Assembly (NCBI GenBank): GCA_028284905.1 | Contig: JANQQU010000028.1 | Span: 62,001-126,000, forward strand | Reading direction: 5' to 3' | Length of the DNA: 64,000 bases | From: Calditrichia bacterium | GTDB taxonomy: Bacteria; Calditrichota; Calditrichia; RBG-13-44-9; J075 | Shown: piece by piece, positions 8,223 through 16,251 of the stretch | Layout of the letters: each line of letters begins with the position of its first letter | Position numbering within the stretch: the first letter of the stretch is position 1 | Position numbers and translations under genes: made by a program | Notes under the pieces: model-generated | The model's database searches: none | The model's input: only the letters and a program-made list of their open reading frames with translations | Told to the model about the DNA's origin: nothing

Positions 8223-8285
8223 GGATGATGCAGGCGATGTTGCTAAACTAAATCCAGTCTTATATGCCGAAGGCATTACACAGCA

Positions 8286-8311
8286 AAACCCGGGGTCACC
8301 ACCCCGGGTTT
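8286..8311. terminator. Strong hairpin downstream of the TolB-like gene
   Basis: Perfect 11-bp stem AAACCCGGGGT / ACCCCGGGTTT with a 4-base loop. It lies about 60 bases past the stop of the reverse-strand gene at 8372. No long T-run follows on either strand, so termination or mRNA end protection is inferred from position. Confidence 0.6.
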
Positions 8312-8323
8312 CTCAGATAAGGT

Positions 8324-8354
8324 AGAGCCTGGAGAGAAGATCATCCCAGGCTCT
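8324..8354. terminator. Second hairpin downstream of the TolB-like gene
   Basis: AGAGCCTGG (8324-8332) pairs with CCAGGCTCT (8346-8354) around a 13-base loop, 18 bases after the gene's stop. Together with the next hairpin it probably defines the 3' end of the transcript. Confidence 0.5.
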
Positions 8355-8371
8355 GATAGTGTGTAAATCCC

Positions 8372-11300
8372 CTAGAAATCCCCACCCAGCGAAATATACC
8401 AAATCGGCTTACTGGAACCGGCAAGGTCATACTGCCAGGCCATATCGATCCGCACCAGGAAGTAGAGGAAGAAGATCCGTGCACCAATACCATATCCACT
8501 GATCAAATCCTTAAAGGCTCGCTCACCATTCTCGTTAATGTGTGTGCCACGCCACTTCGAGTTGCTATACCAGTTCTCACCGGGATCGAAGGCGGTTCCG
8601 ATGTCGTAGAAGATCGCTCCACGAATGTTAAAGAAACGAATCGGCGGGAAGCCCAATCCGAGGAACTGAATCAACGGGAAGCGGAATTCCATATTGCTGA
8701 GGAGATAACGGCTACCTTCTCCTTCATAATAATAGGCACCACGTAGCGGCGTCACAAAGCTGGAGAAGAAGACATCATCAATGTTGTCGGTACGTAATCT
8801 GCCACGGGATTTGTAATTGATCCAGTTGTCGATACCACCGAGGAAGAATCGCTGCGGGTTTTCACCGAAACTGGCCGCACCACTCAAACGGAAGGCAAAA
8901 CTATACTCGCGATTCAGCTTGATATATTTCCGGTAATCGGCAAAAACGGTGCGGAAATCGAGACCATCGTCGTTGTATTTCGGACTGGCCAGGAAGTTTA
9001 AGGCATAGCGGCTACCGTCGATCGGTCCGGTGTAGCCCCACTGTGTGTTGTCATGAACATACGCCACCGAGGGGAGTAGCGTCGAAACTTTTTGATCCGG
9101 CACATTAACCGTGAGATTTTCGAGCAGAATGTTGTACCAAACCAGGCTAAATTCCATCCGATTGAATTTACTGAATGGATACTGGGCAAGAAAGTTGAAA
9201 CCGTAGTTACGATAGCGCTGGAAGTCAAATCCATTCCGGCTAAAGAAATAAGCCTGATGATAGCCACCAAAGCCATAAGTCATTCGCTTCTTTTGATAGA
9301 GATACAATAAGCTCAGACCACTATTCTTCAAGTCGGAGAGTAAATTAACATCGAGCAGAATCTTGTGATCACCCAAAAGATCACTAAATAAGAAGCTGGT
9401 ATATCCGGCAAAGCCGAAGAAGGTATTGTAACCTGCAGAACCGGTAACGATATCAGGGCTAAACTTCAGCTTGTATTTGCGGATTTTGAAATCGCCATTC
9501 TCATCGCGGAAATAATTTTCGCTGAGTGCGACGGTCTTCTGTTCATCTTCTTTTTTGCTCCGAAGCCGCTGAGTGCTGAAGACGAAGTTACTGTAGTCGG
9601 CTGGAGAATCGCCGGCAAGTTTCTTCTTGTCTTCCATCTCTTTCTTCTCTTTGGCATCCGGTTGCCAGTCGCGGGCATATATCGGTAATTTTTCCTGTAA
9701 AGTTTCGTCCCGGAACCGGGTATTCTTTACTTCCTTCGGTTCCATTTCCAGGGGATTGTTGAGTACGAATATATCGAAGCCACCCTGGTTGAGTGCGGAA
9801 AAGGTCAGTTTGTTTGCATTACGATCCCAGGTCATATGCACAACGCCGGTAATGATATTGGTAATCGGATAGGACTCGCCAGTATCATGCTGGTAAAGAT
9901 AGATATTCTTTATACCGCTTTGGTTAGAGATATAAGCGATTCTGCTGCCATCCGGGGAAAAAATCGGATTTTCTTCTTCCCAGGGAGTGTCTGTAATACG
10001 CTCAATCTTCCGGGATTCAACATCCATGGTGTAGATATCGCGACCTTCATAATCAAAGGCATGCATTTCGAAATCAGCCGGCACTTTCGAGGGATCGATT
10101 TGATCCCGGCGGTCGCTGGTAAATACGAGCGTTTTACCATCTGATGACCAGGAAGGATAGTCATCGGAGAAATAATCGTCGGTCAGGCGGGTCAACTCTT
10201 CTGTTTTCAAGTTGAACATGAAGAGGTCACTCTTGCCATGTTTAACGCCGACAAAGGCCACGCGCTCACCATCCGGCGCCCAGGCGACGGTATAAACACC
10301 TTCCAGATCCGGAATGAATTGTTCTACATCGCCGGACTTAATATCGACAATACTCAGTGCGTCTTTCGGGCCGCTCTTTGCAGCGAAAATCAGACGTTTA
10401 CCATCCGGGCTAAAACTCATACCGGGGCGGAGCAGGTGAATCTCTTCCAGATGCTCGGTGCGGTCACCACGAACCAGTGTTTTGATCATCCGGCCGTCTA
10501 CAGCGGACATCAGGAAAAGGTTGATGTAACCATCCTCATCAGCGATGAAAGCAACTTTATCGCCATTGGGAGAAATTGTCGGGGCATAGTTGTAACTGTT
10601 GGTTGCCTGCCGGTGGCGGGTAAGCGCCTTGGCAAACTCAACCGGTTCCTGGCGATCTTCTACATCCGGCCAGTATTCTTTTTTCAGCTGGCGATGCCAC
10701 TTCTCCGTCAATTCCTGGGAATCTAATCCTAAAGCGGATTTCAACACGCGGTCGAAAACAACCTTGCCGCGGGTTTTATGGAGAATTTCGGTGATCTTTT
10801 GGCGGCCGTAAGTCTCGGCAATATATTTGAGCAGGTTACAACCACCCTGATAGGGGAGACGAAAAGCAAGGGTTTGCACATTGGGCATATAGCCGTTCAA
10901 GACAGCATCGCGGACAATCATGTCATGATCGGTTTCCCAACCGACGGATTGAAACTCCGCCAAACCTTCCGAAAACCATAGTGGGGGCTGAGTAACTTCC
11001 CCGGCAACCAGCGATTGCACCGATCCACCATAAAGCAAATCATTCATTACCGCATGGACCAATTCATGGTGCAGGGTGTGGCGAAATGCCTTGTAATCAC
11101 CTTCAAATGGTAGGGTAATTCTATTTTTGAATAGTTCCGTAACACCTTTGGTGAATTCACTCAGATAGACATCAATGATGTTTGTTTGCCGCCAGTCATG
11201 ATGAGAATTATATACAATCCAGGCGATGCGGTCACGAATTTCAAAATTGAAATCACGCTTCAACTGAACATAGGCGGTTTCCGCGACGGCAACGGTAAAT

Positions 11301-11473
11301 TCGGCGATCTCTTCGCCACCATCATAAAAGTAGACGTCAAAATGCTCGGATTGAATGTAACGCCATTTGAAATTTTTATAGCGAACTTTATTCTTGCCAA
11401 AACCAAAAAGGTTGCTGCTAGCCGCTAAAATGAGAAAAATGAAAAAAACTGAAAAGTACTTGAACAATTTCAT
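8372..11473 (-). CDS. Peptidase-MA / TolB-propeller / outer-membrane barrel fusion protein
   Basis: A 1033-residue exported protein. After a signal peptide (about 1-24) there is a peptidase-MA-like metalloprotease domain with HELVH at 136-140 and third ligand E169 in WFSEGLAEF. Residues of roughly 285-570 form TolB/WD40-like beta-propeller repeats (SPNGDKVAFIAD, SPDGKRLIFAA, APDGERVAFVG, SSDGKTLVFTS, SPDGSRIAYIS). The C-terminal 350 residues look like a surface-antigen (BamA-type) beta-barrel and end in aromatic GGDF, as barrel proteins do. It should sit in the outer membrane with the protease and propeller in the periplasm. The protein is monocistronic. The substrate is unknown. Confidence 0.88.
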   Translation of the reverse strand: MKLFKYFSVFFIFLILAASSNLFGFGKNKVRYKNFKWRYIQSEHFDVYFYDGGEEIAEFTVAVAETAYVQLKRDFNFEIRDRIAWIVYNSHHDWRQTNIIDVYLSEFTKGVTELFKNRITLPFEGDYKAFRHTLHHELVHAVMNDLLYGGSVQSLVAGEVTQPPLWFSEGLAEFQSVGWETDHDMIVRDAVLNGYMPNVQTLAFRLPYQGGCNLLKYIAETYGRQKITEILHKTRGKVVFDRVLKSALGLDSQELTEKWHRQLKKEYWPDVEDRQEPVEFAKALTRHRQATNSYNYAPTISPNGDKVAFIADEDGYINLFLMSAVDGRMIKTLVRGDRTEHLEEIHLLRPGMSFSPDGKRLIFAAKSGPKDALSIVDIKSGDVEQFIPDLEGVYTVAWAPDGERVAFVGVKHGKSDLFMFNLKTEELTRLTDDYFSDDYPSWSSDGKTLVFTSDRRDQIDPSKVPADFEMHAFDYEGRDIYTMDVESRKIERITDTPWEEENPIFSPDGSRIAYISNQSGIKNIYLYQHDTGESYPITNIITGVVHMTWDRNANKLTFSALNQGGFDIFVLNNPLEMEPKEVKNTRFRDETLQEKLPIYARDWQPDAKEKKEMEDKKKLAGDSPADYSNFVFSTQRLRSKKEDEQKTVALSENYFRDENGDFKIRKYKLKFSPDIVTGSAGYNTFFGFAGYTSFLFSDLLGDHKILLDVNLLSDLKNSGLSLLYLYQKKRMTYGFGGYHQAYFFSRNGFDFQRYRNYGFNFLAQYPFSKFNRMEFSLVWYNILLENLTVNVPDQKVSTLLPSVAYVHDNTQWGYTGPIDGSRYALNFLASPKYNDDGLDFRTVFADYRKYIKLNREYSFAFRLSGAASFGENPQRFFLGGIDNWINYKSRGRLRTDNIDDVFFSSFVTPLRGAYYYEGEGSRYLLSNMEFRFPLIQFLGLGFPPIRFFNIRGAIFYDIGTAFDPGENWYSNSKWRGTHINENGERAFKDLISGYGIGARIFFLYFLVRIDMAWQYDLAGSSKPIWYISLGGDF

Positions 11474-11886
11474 TACTTCCTCCGGGGAATGTTACAATGA
11501 TTCTGCTCGATCAAGATATCGTTTTAATATATAGGAGAATGTAAGCAAGAAAACAAGTAATGAAATACCCAAAAGGTGGCATAATTCAGTATTTAAAACA
11601 TTTTGGGCGCTTGGTTTGGGGTAGACCGGGAAAAAATTGTAGGTATATAAAAAGGGCCGCGAAAAACGCCGTTTGAAATTAGCATTTATCGAAAAAAACA
11701 GGAATTTCAGGCACTGCTTTGTTTTTAGCGGAAAGATCAATAAAATCTGACACTTTTGCCAATGAGCAAGTGAGTAGATGAGCAAAAACGCAAACTTGTT
11801 TAAATTGCTACTATTTGCTCATTTGTAAGTTGTTTGATTTTAACGGGTTGAAGTGTTCCTAACGCATGAGAGTTGGAGTCCTGTAT
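11474..11886. other. 413-base divergent intergenic region
   Basis: Separates the divergent TolB-like and penicillin-acylase genes and must contain both promoters. It is AT-rich and holds a GAGCAAAT-type repeat (11759-11831). A 97-codon reverse frame here lacks a ribosome site and protein-like composition and is not called. Confidence 0.5.
11759..11831. repeat. GAGCAAAT-variant repeat
   Basis: Left part AATGAGCAAGTGAGTAGATG followed by AGCAAA, and right part TTTGCTCATTTG, form an imperfect inverted repeat. It is the GAGC form of the TTGCCCAT/ATGGGCAA elements; the two forms occur fused at 59224-59310. Confidence 0.6.
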
Positions 11887-14331
11887 ATGAAATGGGTAAA
11901 ATTTATAATTTCCGCATCAATTACCCTGGCTTTATTCTACCTGCTAAATTTTCCGGTGATAGAAAAGACGCCGTTTGCAATTGGTGATTTCGCCAATCCC
12001 TACAGTGGATTTTGGCAGAACGGAGAAATGATCGAAGAACAGTTGGATGATCGGGAGATTCCCGGTTTGCAGGAATCGGTGATTGTTCAATGGGATAATC
12101 GCGGGGTACCCCATGTCTTTGCCCGCAATGCGCACGACCTCTATTTTGTGCAGGGATATTTGACTGCCCGGGATCGTCTCTGGCAGATGGATATTATTAC
12201 CCGCGCCGGGGCCGGACGCGTCGCGGAAGTGATTCCCGAACGGGTAGAATTTGATCGCTATCGCCGCCGCACCGGTATGCTCTATGCCGCGGAAATGGCG
12301 GTAAAAGCGGCAATGGCAGATGAAACATCCCGCCTGGCGATGGAAGCATTGAGTGACGGCGTTAATGCCTGGATCGATCAATTGACGCCGGCAAAATATC
12401 CGCTGGAATTTAAGGTTTTGAATTATGCGCCGGAGGCATGGTCTCCGTTGAAATCCGCATTATTATTGAAATACATGTCCTGGAATTTGTCTGCACGCAA
12501 CAATGAAGTGCTTTGGTCGCGCACCCGCACAGCGCTTGGCGATAGCGTAATGAGCGAGCTGTTCTTTCGGAAACCATTAAATATGAAAACAATTATTCCC
12601 GCTGATAACGCCTGGGATTTTAAACCGGTGGAAGCCCCGAAAGCACCGGATTCGCTGTTCTCGGCAACCATGCTCGCTTTTGAAAATATGCTCCAGCCGG
12701 CACCGGACCTCGGTAGTAACAACTGGGTTGTGGACGGCAGCAAGACCCTTAGCGGCTATCCCATCCTCAGTAATGATCCGCATCTGGGATTAAACCTGCC
12801 CTCTATTTGGTACGAAATGCAGTTGGTTTCTCCGGAGATGAACGTTTATGGCGTCACCTTGCCGGGCGCGCCGGGAGTAATTATTGGTTTTAATGAAAAT
12901 ATCGCCTGGGGCGTTACGAATGCCGGGGTGGATGTTATGGATTGGTATCAAATGCATTTTCATCCGGAAGATCCCTGGAAGTATCGTTTTGGCGAGGAAT
13001 GGCGAGAAGCAACGCCGCGGATTGAAGAAGTGCATGTGCGCGGTGAAGCAACGATCATCGATACCATTGCGATGACGCACCTTGGGCCTGTCGCTTATCG
13101 CGCGAACGAAGAGTCTTACACCGATGCGATTCCATCCGGGATGGCTTTGCGCTGGGTTGCTCACGATCCTTCTCTGGAGGTAAAAGCATTCTGGTTACTC
13201 AATCGCGCCGTTGGTTATAATGATTTTGTCGAGGCGCTTTCCTTTTACGATTGCCCGGCGCAGAATTTTGTTTTTGCCTCCCGCCATGGCGATATCGCCA
13301 TGCATCATAATGGCAAGATTCCCCTGCGCTGGAAACACCAGGGCCGCTTTATCAGCGATGGCAGCAACCCGGCTTATGAGTGGCAGGGATATATTCCTAA
13401 AGCGCATATTCCATACTCGAAAAATCCCGCCCGCGGTTTTCTGGGATCGGCCAATCAAAATCCGGTAACCGGCAACTATCCTTACCAGATGTATGGTTTC
13501 TATGCGACTTTTGAACGGGGGGCACGCATCCATGAACGACTGGAGGAAATGAACAACATTACGCCGGAAGATATGATGGCGCTGCAGAATGACAATCTCA
13601 ATCTGCATGCCCGCTCCGCCCTTCCGGCCATGCTCGCTTCCTTGCAGGATGAAGAGCTGTCTCTCTTCGAGTATCGGAATCTGGAATTGCTGCAGGGGTG
13701 GGATTATGAAAGCCATCGGGATTCCATCGCGCCGATCATATTCAAATACTGGTGGGATAATTTCGAGAAACTTATCTGGGAAGATGAATTCTCTCATCCG
13801 GAGTTTGGGCAATTGAAATTTCCCCGAAAAGATGTAACCATCGGTCTGCTGTTGAATGAGCCGGACAGTCGCTACTTCGATAACATTCTTACCGAAGATT
13901 ATCCGGAAACGCTCGCGGATATACTATTGCTTTCTTTCCAGCGGGCTGATCTGGAACTTTCCGAAGAGCTGGGGCAGTTTAGTGAGGACTGGCGCTGGGG
14001 AAAGAGCCGTGGTACTGACATCACTCATCTTGCCCGGATTCCCGGGATGAGTCGCCTGGCGCTGAATACTAACGGCAACCGCGGTATAGTCAACGCAACT
14101 GGCAAAACGCAGGGGCCTTCCTGGCGTATGGTCGTTGCACTGGGGCCGGAAGTAAAAGCCTGGGGGATTTATCCCGGCGGACAATCCGGAAATCCCGGCT
14201 CATCGAATTACGATGCCTTTATCGATGATTGGGTAGAAGGACAATACTACGAATTGATCTACCTGAAATCCCCCGCGGAAACCCATCCCGACGTTGTTGC
14301 CAAAACGATTCTGAAAGGAGGCGGAAAATGA
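11887..14331 (+). CDS. Penicillin acylase family protein (Ntn hydrolase)
   Basis: An 814-residue proenzyme of the penicillin/AHL acylase family. A leading hydrophobic helix (FIISASITLALFYLL) exports or anchors it. The family matures by self-cleavage before a catalytic Ser, here S277 in LGSNNWVVDGSK. The alpha part has WDNRGVPHVFARN and GYLTARDRLWQMD, the beta part SNDPHLGLNLPSIWYEM. Such enzymes hydrolyse amide bonds of penicillins, homoserine lactones or N-acyl amino acids; the substrate is undetermined. ATG 11887 is preferred over 11866 because TTGGAG is correctly placed. It overlaps the next gene by four bases. Confidence 0.92.
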   Translation: MKWVKFIISASITLALFYLLNFPVIEKTPFAIGDFANPYSGFWQNGEMIEEQLDDREIPGLQESVIVQWDNRGVPHVFARNAHDLYFVQGYLTARDRLWQMDIITRAGAGRVAEVIPERVEFDRYRRRTGMLYAAEMAVKAAMADETSRLAMEALSDGVNAWIDQLTPAKYPLEFKVLNYAPEAWSPLKSALLLKYMSWNLSARNNEVLWSRTRTALGDSVMSELFFRKPLNMKTIIPADNAWDFKPVEAPKAPDSLFSATMLAFENMLQPAPDLGSNNWVVDGSKTLSGYPILSNDPHLGLNLPSIWYEMQLVSPEMNVYGVTLPGAPGVIIGFNENIAWGVTNAGVDVMDWYQMHFHPEDPWKYRFGEEWREATPRIEEVHVRGEATIIDTIAMTHLGPVAYRANEESYTDAIPSGMALRWVAHDPSLEVKAFWLLNRAVGYNDFVEALSFYDCPAQNFVFASRHGDIAMHHNGKIPLRWKHQGRFISDGSNPAYEWQGYIPKAHIPYSKNPARGFLGSANQNPVTGNYPYQMYGFYATFERGARIHERLEEMNNITPEDMMALQNDNLNLHARSALPAMLASLQDEELSLFEYRNLELLQGWDYESHRDSIAPIIFKYWWDNFEKLIWEDEFSHPEFGQLKFPRKDVTIGLLLNEPDSRYFDNILTEDYPETLADILLLSFQRADLELSEELGQFSEDWRWGKSRGTDITHLARIPGMSRLALNTNGNRGIVNATGKTQGPSWRMVVALGPEVKAWGIYPGGQSGNPGSSNYDAFIDDWVEGQYYELIYLKSPAETHPDVVAKTILKGGGK

Positions 14332-14699
14332 TTGTATTGCTCCTGATCGTGTTAATCTTCGCCCTGCAATTCTTTACGCCATACTGGTGGTGGGTTATCG
14401 TAGTGCCACTTATCTACGGATTGCTGATCGCCAGGAGCGGCTGGCGGGCATTTGGGGCCGGATTTCTCTCCGGTGGACTGGCCTGGTTATTGATGAGCGT
14501 TTATACGGCGAAAAATGGCGGTGTGTTGGTACTTGGCCGGGTAAACAATATGCTCAATCTCCCTCCGGACTCTTTCGTGATGTTTCTGGTTTGTGCCGGT
14601 CTCGGTTTGCTTTGCGGCGGGTTTGGGGCATTAACCGGTTATCTCTTAAAGGATTTGTTCCGAAATTCTGATGATGCCAGCGAGGTTTCACTTGGCTGA
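14328..14699 (+). CDS. Small membrane protein in the acylase-cytochrome operon
   Basis: A 123-residue protein with about three or four membrane helices: a first helix MIVLLLIVLIFALQFFTPYW, a Gly-rich RAFGAGFLSGGLAWLL, and a last helix FVMFLVCAGLGLLCGGFGAL. The last two are separated by a loop with LPPDSF. The start overlaps the acylase stop (ATGA) and has the strong ribosome site AAAGGAGG, so it is certainly co-translated. I do not recognise a family. Confidence 0.75.
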   Translation: MIVLLLIVLIFALQFFTPYWWWVIVVPLIYGLLIARSGWRAFGAGFLSGGLAWLLMSVYTAKNGGVLVLGRVNNMLNLPPDSFVMFLVCAGLGLLCGGFGALTGYLLKDLFRNSDDASEVSLG

Positions 14700-16119
14700 T
14701 AAGTTGTTTGTAAAAGTAGCAAGTATAAGAAGTTATGTCATAGTTGTACTTATATGCTTTCTAGCCTTTTGCAGTTGTGAATCACCAGATGGCATGCCGC
14801 AAAGAATTGCCCTGGATGGCTACTTTGATCCCGATACCCAAAGCTATGCGTTTGTTATACCGAACCTAAAGCCGGTTAGTGGTGTTGCCGGACTAAGTGC
14901 AAAAGATTGCGCTGTCTGCCATCAAACTATTTACAAGGAATGGCAAAATACCACCCACGCCAGCGCCTTGCGGGATATTCAGTTTCAGTCGGAAATCACC
15001 AAACCGGATTCCCCGAAATGGCTTTGCCTGAATTGCCACACACCACTTCAGAATCAACGAGAGCGCATTATTACTCACCTACAGGATAATGATGTCTTTA
15101 AGCCGGTATCTGTTGCAAATCCCCATTACGATCCAGCTTTGGAACAAGAAGCAATTACTTGTGCAACCTGCCATATTCGCATGGATGAGGACAGCGGTGA
15201 AAGTTACATCATCGGTCCAAATGGCAGTGGAAATTCGCCGCACCCGGTTCGGCAGGATCGGTCATTTTTGCGAAATATGTGTCAGCGCTGCCATAATCCA
15301 CAGGGGGAAGGATTAACCCCGAATCTCATCTGTTGGTTTTATACAACTGACGAGTTGGCGGAGGGACAACCGGATTTGAAGGAAAAATTTGGCAGGGAAA
15401 TGGATTGCGTCGATTGCCATATGCCCGAAAAGCAGCGTCTGGTAGCGGATATCTATACCAATTTGCCGGAGCAGCAAGTGAATCAACATCACTGGACCGG
15501 CAGCGGTATTCCGAAATGGTACGAGGGATATGATTCTTTGTTGTCCCGGGGATACAAGTCGGGACTGGATGTCGCTTTTAATTTTACCGAGGCAACGGAT
15601 GATTCGTTACCCTTAACCGTTTTGCTGACCAACGCGCGGGCTGGTCACTATCTACCTTCCGGTGATCCCGAACGATTTTTACTGGCCGTAGCAAGTTTGC
15701 ACGATGGTGCCGGTAAATTAATCGCGCAGGATAAATATCGTATCGGTCAGGATTGGGTTTGGAATCCCGCCCGGAAAATGGGCGATAATCGTCTGAAGCA
15801 GGGAGAAACCCGGCGCTGGCGTCCAGCTATTCTGGTAGAAAAAGATGATAATAAAACCCTGGAAATAATCGTACTGCATGTACGACTGAACACCAATACG
15901 GCCAAATACATTATTGCCGCGAAAAATGTTGACGAAAAATTGTTTGCGAATGGGCAGCATTATGTCTCAAACGCGATCGATTATTATCCATTCGCCAGCT
16001 TCATCTACAAGGCAACGATTAACTTAGAATCCCGTCAAACAACCATTGCGAGTTCAGAAGAATTAATAGAACTTTCAAAATTAGAAAAAGGCAAATCTCT
16101 GGACGAGAGGCTCTATTAA
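14671..16119 (+). CDS. Five-heme c-type cytochrome lipoprotein, cytochrome c554-like
   Basis: A 482-residue exported protein with five CxxCH heme sites at 80-84, 119-123, 164-168, 204-208 and 246-250. Spacing and the TTHASAL and CHTPLQNQ contexts recall cytochrome c554 domains. The hydrophobic segment before LAFCSC suggests a lipoprotein anchored on the periplasmic side. The C-terminal half (260-480) has no heme and looks beta-rich. It should carry electrons in respiration; partners are not encoded nearby. The ATG at 14671 overlaps the previous gene by 29 bases; a TTG at 14692 with GCGAGG upstream is a plausible alternative start. Confidence 0.87.
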   Translation: MMPARFHLADKLFVKVASIRSYVIVVLICFLAFCSCESPDGMPQRIALDGYFDPDTQSYAFVIPNLKPVSGVAGLSAKDCAVCHQTIYKEWQNTTHASALRDIQFQSEITKPDSPKWLCLNCHTPLQNQRERIITHLQDNDVFKPVSVANPHYDPALEQEAITCATCHIRMDEDSGESYIIGPNGSGNSPHPVRQDRSFLRNMCQRCHNPQGEGLTPNLICWFYTTDELAEGQPDLKEKFGREMDCVDCHMPEKQRLVADIYTNLPEQQVNQHHWTGSGIPKWYEGYDSLLSRGYKSGLDVAFNFTEATDDSLPLTVLLTNARAGHYLPSGDPERFLLAVASLHDGAGKLIAQDKYRIGQDWVWNPARKMGDNRLKQGETRRWRPAILVEKDDNKTLEIIVLHVRLNTNTAKYIIAAKNVDEKLFANGQHYVSNAIDYYPFASFIYKATINLESRQTTIASSEELIELSKLEKGKSLDERLY

Positions 16120-16120
16120 G

Positions 16121-16150
16121 TTCAGAGTTAAGAGTTCAGAGTTCGGAGTT
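16121..16150. repeat. TTCAGAGTT short tandem repeat
   Basis: TTCAGAGTT-AAGAGTTCAGAGTT-CGGAGTT: degenerate tandem copies of a 7-9 base unit, directly after the cytochrome stop codon. No function visible. Confidence 0.6.
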
Positions 16151-16201
16151 GCTCACTTGCCCCTTTGGGGTTTGTTCATCCAAGAAGCGAATGTGTCCAC
16201 A

Positions 16202-16226
16202 CCGGATCATCCCTGGGATGATCCGG
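16202..16226. terminator. Bidirectional hairpin between convergent genes
   Basis: CCGGATCATCCC and GGGATGATCCGG are perfect complements around a central T (outer stem about 10 bp). It lies between the convergent cytochrome and permease genes, followed by GAAAAACATT. A terminator for both directions is inferred. Confidence 0.55.
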
Positions 16227-16251
16227 CATCGAAAAACATTCTCTGGAGAAT

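Larger units (their letters stand above)
7992..8371. other. 380-base repeat-rich gap between convergent genes
   Basis: Carries three things in order: an ATGTCCAATAT-type inverted repeat, the GCGAAACAGAGTTTCGC repeat, and two hairpins next to the end of the large TolB-like gene. No protein gene is supported here. Confidence 0.65.

Noticed and set aside
11492-11785. 97-codon reverse-strand gene
   Set aside because: No ribosome site, low-complexity hydrophobic/aromatic composition, and it fills a divergent promoter region.
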